A stretch of DNA of 17,931 nucleotides, taken from positions 1-17,931 of the forward strand of contig SFKS01000020.1 in the NCBI GenBank assembly GCA_004554705.1, given 5' to 3'. The position numbers and the translations under genes are program-made. The notes under the pieces are model-generated. The model made no database searches. It was given only the letters and a program-made list of their open reading frames with translations, and was not told where the DNA came from. This document shows positions 13,998 to 17,931 of this stretch, one piece after another. Origin of the DNA: Clostridiales bacterium (lineage in GTDB: Bacteria > Bacillota > Clostridia > TANB77 > CAG-508). Position 1 is the stretch's first letter; each line of letters starts with the position of its first letter.

Positions 13998-14885
13998 ATT
14001 AATGAAATAAGTATTACAAATTTTTTGGTATATGCAATTAATAATATGTTATCCAATTTATTATCTTCAATAAATGAAAATATGACTGATTTTTTAGATA
14101 AATTAGTATTTATAAATCCTAATGTTACTGAAAGCTTGACTCATGTTGTTGGAGTAAATTTCTACTCTGGAATAAATTTGATTTGCAACTCTATTATTTA
14201 TGGTTTCTTACTCTATTATGCTTTTTCTTATTTACTTTCGCATCTTACTTTTTCTCAAATTGAAACTCCTCATCAGTTTGTTTTTAAGCTTTTGTTATGT
14301 TCCCTTGCTTCAAATGCAAGCCTTCCCATCTGTACAGGATTAATTACTATATGTTCACATATCTCAAATATGATTTGTGAGTTAGGCAATTATTTATTTG
14401 ATTTTAATATTTCTTTTGCTAGTTTAATGGAAGATATTATTCCTAAAGATTATTTTTTATCTAATTCGTTTAGTTTATTTAATTTTGATGGTATTATCAA
14501 AGCTTCCATTTCTTTTGGTTTTCTCAATTTGACTATTTCTTATGCTATTAGATATATTCTTATTAAATCCCTTGTTATTATTGCACCATTTGCAATTCTA
14601 TCTTTATGCAGTAATAAAAGTAGCTGGTTTTTTAAAGCTTGGCTTAAAAGTTTTATTGCAACATTATTTTTGCAAATTTTCATTGCAATTATTTTACTTG
14701 TTTGTTTTATTGTGAAAAATAAAGAAAATAGTTTTTTACCTGCTCATCTGATGTATTTAGGTATGATATATACTTTATTTAAAGCAAATTCTTTTGTAAA
14801 AGAGTTTATTGGCGGTTTTTCTACAGATTTGAATTTGAATCCTGCTAGTATTTCTAATATTTTTAAAGGAGGTGTTTCAAAATAA
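13998..14885 (+). CDS. VirB6/TrbL-like polytopic channel protein (probable AUU start)
   Basis: The ~295-residue protein has five to seven hydrophobic segments. These include a central FLNLTISYAIRYILIKSLVIIAPFAI-type region (about 183-208) and a further pair near 220-260, the usual layout of VirB6/TrbL inner-membrane channel subunits. Assignment rests on topology, size and neighbours. The start is notable. GAGGGGTGA at 13984-13992 is an SD, and the in-frame codon eight bases after it is ATT at 13998. The first standard codon in this frame, TTG at 14025, is about 35 bases from that SD. The ATG at 14002 opens only ATG AAA TAA. I therefore infer AUU initiation; the conservative alternative is 14025-14885. 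Confidence 0.65.
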   Translation: MNEISITNFLVYAINNMLSNLLSSINENMTDFLDKLVFINPNVTESLTHVVGVNFYSGINLICNSIIYGFLLYYAFSYLLSHLTFSQIETPHQFVFKLLLCSLASNASLPICTGLITICSHISNMICELGNYLFDFNISFASLMEDIIPKDYFLSNSFSLFNFDGIIKASISFGFLNLTISYAIRYILIKSLVIIAPFAILSLCSNKSSWFFKAWLKSFIATLFLQIFIAIILLVCFIVKNKENSFLPAHLMYLGMIYTLFKANSFVKEFIGGFSTDLNLNPASISNIFKGGVSK

Positions 14886-15166
14886 AATTTATAATTCCAC
14901 AAAACTATAATTTTAAAAATAGACTTTTTGGCTTTATGGATTATTCTACAGCTATTTTAAATATAATTTGGGCTTTGCTTATTTTAGTATTGATTAATAT
15001 TTTTCATTTTTCTCTAAATATAAAAATAGGTTTATTTATCTTTCTATATTTTCCTCTCCTTTTATTCAGCTTTTTTGGTTTTAATAATGAAAATATTTTG
15101 TATGTTCTTTCGTATGTTTTCAAATTTGTTAAAAATAGTAAGGTTTATTTTTATGGTAAGGATTGA
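14882..15166 (+). CDS. PrgI-family conjugation protein (probable AUA start)
   Basis: The 94-residue protein has the PrgI layout: an N-terminal FIIPQNYNFKNRLFGF segment, two membrane helices (ILNIIWALLILVLINIFHF and IKIGLFIFLYFPLLLFSFF), and a C-terminal helix ending in a basic-aromatic tail (KVYFYGKD). PrgI-like proteins belong to Gram-positive conjugation machines and normally precede a VirB4 ATPase gene. GGAGGTG lies seven bases before ATA at 14882, and the 18 codons before the first ATG (14936) encode family-like sequence. The ATA overlaps the TAA of the VirB6-like gene (ATAA), mimicking ATGA coupling. I therefore place the start at ATA. The next expected gene, virB4, is absent; tagO follows instead. 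Confidence 0.75.
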   Translation: MKFIIPQNYNFKNRLFGFMDYSTAILNIIWALLILVLINIFHFSLNIKIGLFIFLYFPLLLFSFFGFNNENILYVLSYVFKFVKNSKVYFYGKD

Positions 15167-15191
15167 CAAATTTTGCTTTTGAGGATACAAT
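15163..15191 (+). promoter_or_regulatory. Promoter of the tagO-like operon, overlapping the PrgI-like stop codon
   Basis: TTGACA (15163-15168), a 17-base spacer and TACAAT (15186-15191) are seen. The -35 box contains the TGA stop of the preceding gene. The start codon lies about 35 bases beyond the -10, so the glycan genes need not depend on the secretion cassette. Confidence 0.7.
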
Positions 15192-15225
15192 TAATAATAA
15201 TTTATATTATAAAAGAGGTAATTAT

Positions 15226-16329
15226 ATGTGGGGAGATATAGCAATTGCTTTTCTATTAGCTTTTATTACAGCTTATGTTATTACACCTTATACTATAAGA
15301 TTAGCAAAAAAAGTTGGAGCTTTAGATATTCCAAAAGATTCTAGAAAAATTCACAAAAAGCCTATGCCACGACTTGGCGGATTAGCTGTTATAGCTGGCT
15401 TTGCTATTTCGGTTATTTATTTGCTTATTGTGATGTCTATAGAAAAAACGATTGATCTTTTTGGATATGAACAATACTATATTAAGCTAATTGGTTTTTT
15501 TGTTGGTGCAATTATACTTGGTATATTTTGTTTTGTTGATGATGTTAAAAATATAAATCCATTTGTTAAACTAACTGGGCAAATATTAGCAGCTTTAATT
15601 GTTACTTTATCTGGTGTTCAAATTGATAAAATTTCAATTCCTTTTTTTACAACAATTTTTACTGAAGAAATTACTGCAATAATTGTTACTATTGTATGGA
15701 TAGTTGGTATTACAAATGCTATAAATTTAATTGATGGCTTAGATGGGCTATCTAGTGGAGTTTCAATTATTTCATGTTTATCATTATTAATAATATTTGC
15801 TTTAAATGGTTCTCCTCTAATCTCTATATTATTAGTCACTGCTCTTGCAGGTAGTATATCAGGATTTTTACCTTATAATTTTAATCCTGCAAAAACATTT
15901 ATTGGAGATACAGGTTCGAATTTTTTAGGGTACACTTTATCTATTATTTCAATTTTAGGTATGGCAAAAACTTATACTGCAATTGTTATAATAGCTCCGC
16001 TTATTGTTTTTGCACTTCCACTTTTAGATACTACCTTTGCTATTTTTAGAAGAATTGTTAAAACAAAATCTCTAAAAGGAGTTTTTAAAGCAGATAAAGA
16101 ACACTTGCATCATAAGATAATGAAACGAGGATATTCTCAAAAGCAAGCTGTACTTATTTTATATGGTATTAGTGCTACTTTTGGTATGTTTGCAATTATT
16201 CTTTTAGATAGTGGGCTTTGGAAGGCTTTATCTTTTGCTCTAATGGTTATTGCGATTGTTGGAATTGGGTATAAAGATATTTTTAGAATAAGGAATAATA
16301 AAAATGATGAAAAATTTGAAAATAAATAA
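15226..16329 (+). CDS. tagO: TagO/WecA-type undecaprenyl-phosphate N-acetylhexosamine-1-phosphate transferase
   Basis: The 367-residue polytopic protein belongs to the MraY/WecA/TagO family, which moves a sugar-1-phosphate from a UDP-sugar to undecaprenyl phosphate and so starts wall teichoic acid or surface glycan synthesis. Family motifs appear in order: HKKPMPRLGGLAV, the metal-binding FVDDVKNINPFVKLTGQ, NAINLIDGLDGLSSG, FIGDTGSNFLGY, and the cytoplasmic HLHH in DKEHLHHKIMKRGYSQKQ. About 11 membrane segments are visible. I chose the ATG at 15226 because AGAGG lies eight bases upstream; an in-frame TTG at 15163 lies inside the promoter. It overlaps the next gene by 26 bases, forming a surface-glycan operon. 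Substrate and the TagO/WecA distinction cannot be decided here. Confidence 0.88.
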   Translation: MWGDIAIAFLLAFITAYVITPYTIRLAKKVGALDIPKDSRKIHKKPMPRLGGLAVIAGFAISVIYLLIVMSIEKTIDLFGYEQYYIKLIGFFVGAIILGIFCFVDDVKNINPFVKLTGQILAALIVTLSGVQIDKISIPFFTTIFTEEITAIIVTIVWIVGITNAINLIDGLDGLSSGVSIISCLSLLIIFALNGSPLISILLVTALAGSISGFLPYNFNPAKTFIGDTGSNFLGYTLSIISILGMAKTYTAIVIIAPLIVFALPLLDTTFAIFRRIVKTKSLKGVFKADKEHLHHKIMKRGYSQKQAVLILYGISATFGMFAIILLDSGLWKALSFALMVIAIVGIGYKDIFRIRNNKNDEKFENK

Positions 16330-17140
16330 TTTGATTAACAAAATTTTAATTATATTTTTACTTATTCAACCCATCTTTGATCTTAAATTTTTTTATAATT
16401 CTATATCAACTTTGATTAGAGTTATTATAATATTGGCTTTGTTTGTATATTACTTTTTTACTAGCAAAGAAAAAACGAAGTATTGGCTATTTTTATATCC
16501 GCTAACCATCGGAATATACTTTATTTTTCATCATTTGAACGCTTTACACTTTACTTCTTTAGTTCCTGGTGATTTTAATTATTCTGTATTTAAGGAAGCT
16601 TTATATTTTGTGAAAATGCTGTCTCCTTTTTTACTTATTTATTGCATTTATAAATCTTCTATGTCGTCAGATAAAATTCTTAGTATTATTAAGTCATTAA
16701 CTTTAACTATTAGCCTAATTATTGTTGTTAGTAATTTGTTATTGTTTTCATATGGTAGCTATAGTGATTCTATTATTAAGGCTAATTTTTTTGAATGGTT
16801 TAATTCTAATTCTCATTATACCTACCAAGATTTAGCTTCAAAGGGTCTTTTTGAATTTGCTAATCAAATTAGTGCTATTTTAATTATGTTTTTGCCTTTT
16901 ATAATTTATAATGCATTTTATAATCGTAAATGTAGTGATTGGTTTGCTTTAATTTTGAATGTTTTTGCTTTGATTTTGTTATGCACTAAGGTTTCCGTTC
17001 TTGGCATATTAGTTGTATTTGTTTATACAATGTTTGCTTTTTTCTTTATATCTTTTATACAGAAAAAGCATATTATGTTAAAAAATTATATTCCTGCACG
17101 GGATAATATTATTAGTTTATGGATTGCTATTACCTATTAA
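16304..17140 (+). CDS. O-antigen ligase/polymerase-like membrane protein, N-terminal part (frameshifted)
   Basis: This frame encodes about seven membrane segments of an O-antigen ligase/Wzy-like protein, which joins or polymerises lipid-linked glycans outside the membrane. It begins inside the tagO gene with ATG ATG (SD AAGGA about ten bases upstream). Landmarks are IFLLIQPIFDLKFF, LYFVKMLSPFLLIYC and FEFANQISAILIMFLPF. After KNYIPA the zero frame reads CGG GAT and stops 12 codons later. The next frame, entered by skipping one base at 17099-17102, gives the membrane segment IILLVYGLLLPINP and the rest of the protein. Joined, the product is about 507 residues, a usual length for this family. 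Confidence 0.75.
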   Translation: MMKNLKINNLINKILIIFLLIQPIFDLKFFYNSISTLIRVIIILALFVYYFFTSKEKTKYWLFLYPLTIGIYFIFHHLNALHFTSLVPGDFNYSVFKEALYFVKMLSPFLLIYCIYKSSMSSDKILSIIKSLTLTISLIIVVSNLLLFSYGSYSDSIIKANFFEWFNSNSHYTYQDLASKGLFEFANQISAILIMFLPFIIYNAFYNRKCSDWFALILNVFALILLCTKVSVLGILVVFVYTMFAFFFISFIQKKHIMLKNYIPARDNIISLWIAITY

Positions 17141-17828
17141 TCCTATGTTTAGTAGAATGCAAGAACGTGCGACTATTTCCGAAATTAATAGTATTCAAGA
17201 AACAAATATAGTTAATGAAAATGTTTTAGAAGATAATGAACTTACTATTTATGAAGCTCCTGCTATTTCCGCTGATGTTGATTTAGTTCCTGTTATTTCT
17301 GATGTTTCTGACAACAATTATATGCTTCAATATATAGAAAATAATTATGAAAACAAACAGTTAAACAGGCAATTTTTATTTGCTAATTATCCATACCAGT
17401 ATGACCCAGAATTTTGGTATAACTTCTTACAAAATAATATTTCTTTAACTACAGATTACAGATATATTGAACTTTCCATGATTAGGAGAGTTATTGAAAT
17501 CAACCATAATCCAATGGATAAATGGTTTGGAATTACTAATACAAGACTTCAAAATATTTTTAATATTGAGAAGGATTTTGTTGTACAATATTATGCTTTA
17601 GGTATTATTGGTATCATACTTGTCTTTGTACCATATTTTATTATTATTGGTGTTTTTGCATATGATACTATTAAGAAAAAGTTTAAAAATCTAACTGTTC
17701 AAAATCTACTTGCAGGTATTACAATTGTATTTTTATTTGGAATATCTTATATGTCTGGTAATCTATTAAACAGTTTGAGTTTTATAATTTATTTTGCATT
17801 GCCTTTTGTTATATTGCAAAAGCGTTAG
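17100..17828 (+). pseudogene. O-antigen ligase/polymerase-like protein, C-terminal part (displaced frame)
   Basis: Reading from GGG at 17100, this frame gives a membrane segment (IILLVYGLLLPINP). A large acidic extracytoplasmic loop of about 130 residues follows, rich in Glu, Asn and Tyr and containing YRYIELSMIRRVIEINHNPM and DKWFGITNT. Two or three closing membrane helices come next (DFVVQYYALGIIGIILVFVPYF, and a final hydrophobic pair). This large late loop is typical of O-antigen ligase-like proteins. No SD precedes the TTG at 17124, so it is not a separate gene. It ends with QKR and TAG only five bases before the IS3-like end, so the native C-terminus may have been altered by that insertion. 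Confidence 0.7.
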
Positions 17829-17833
17829 ACTTT

Positions 17834-17931
17834 TGAAGTGAACCCAAAATGTTAGACAAAAAGTTTAACAAGGAGGGTTCATTTTTTATGTCAAAATATT
17901 CAAAGGAATTTAAGTTAGAAGTGGTAAAATA
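17834..17931 (+). mobile_element. Left end of an IS3-family (IS150-like) insertion sequence, cut by the window end
   Basis: TGAAGTGAACCCAAAATGTT, followed directly by AGACA, resembles the terminal inverted repeat of IS150-group IS3 elements (TG...TGACCCCAAAAAGTTAGACA in IS150). A strong SD and the start of a transposase-like ORF follow at the expected distance. The other end lies outside the window. Confidence 0.75.
17888..17931 (+). CDS. IS3-family transposase OrfA, N-terminus only
   Basis: Fourteen codons are visible (MSKYSKEFKLEVVK), matching the opening of the helix-turn-helix OrfA of IS3/IS150-type elements, which binds the element ends. AGGAGGG lies ten bases before the ATG. The rest is outside the window. 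Confidence 0.75.
   Translation, partial: MSKYSKEFKLEVVK

Noticed and set aside
14002..14010. ATG at 14002 as start of the VirB6-like gene
   Set aside because: It is in another frame and hits TAA after two codons.
2997..17101. CGG reassigned to another amino acid such as Trp or Gln
   Set aside because: At both sites the problem is a lost reading frame, not an odd residue. In the HD gene CGG falls at the conserved Arg of NRW.
1..17931. CRISPR array
   Set aside because: I saw no regularly spaced direct repeats on either strand.

Overview
The window comes from a very AT-rich, Gram-positive-type (Bacillota/Clostridia-like) chromosome. Codon use is strongly A/T-ended and Shine-Dalgarno (SD) sequences are of the AGGAGG type. 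Promoters follow the TTGACA-17-TATAAT pattern. The gene set includes a SpoVB/YtgP-type flippase, a BofC-C-like protein, a TagO-type transferase and ComEC, which suggests a spore-former or a relative of one. I could run no searches, so the taxonomy is inferred.

Layout. 1-1539 (+) is the 3' part of a DnaB-family helicase gene, ending at a two-way terminator. 1599-9157 (-) is a housekeeping run: flippase, exodeoxyribonuclease III, AI-2E-family permease, SH3b protein, comEC and a BofC-C-like protein. 9257-9720 (-) is a tRNA operon, Lys(UUU)-Glu(UUC)-Thr(UGU), with its own consensus promoter and terminator. 9931-11429 (-) holds a YfbR-like HD phosphohydrolase with foreign-looking codon use and a DUF1858 redox protein. 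11450-11640 is a long imperfect palindrome. 11677-15166 (+) is a short type IV secretion cassette: coupling ATPase, VirB2-like pilin, VirB6-like channel and PrgI-like protein, with no VirB4 and no relaxase. 15226-17828 (+) is a tagO-like gene overlapping an O-antigen ligase/polymerase-like gene. From about 17834 to the window end is the left end of an IS3-family (IS150-like) element.

The main discovery is that tRNA-Thr(UGU) is interrupted after anticodon base U36 by a 216-nt group I intron (9297-9512). P1, P2, P3, P4, P7 and P9 can all be paired by eye. The core closely resembles the Azoarcus tRNA-Ile intron, and the anticodon itself forms the P1 substrate.

Two further signals cross gene boundaries. 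First, comEC and the O-antigen ligase-like gene are each split by a +1 frameshift, and in both the zero-frame codon at the break is CGG with the family-like frame resuming at GGN. By eye, CGG is otherwise absent in frame from the native genes and occurs only in the foreign-looking HD gene. Second, comEC, the PrgI-like gene, the VirB6-like gene and perhaps a small membrane ORF have SDs placed for AUA or AUU start codons, with no usable ATG/GTG/TTG.
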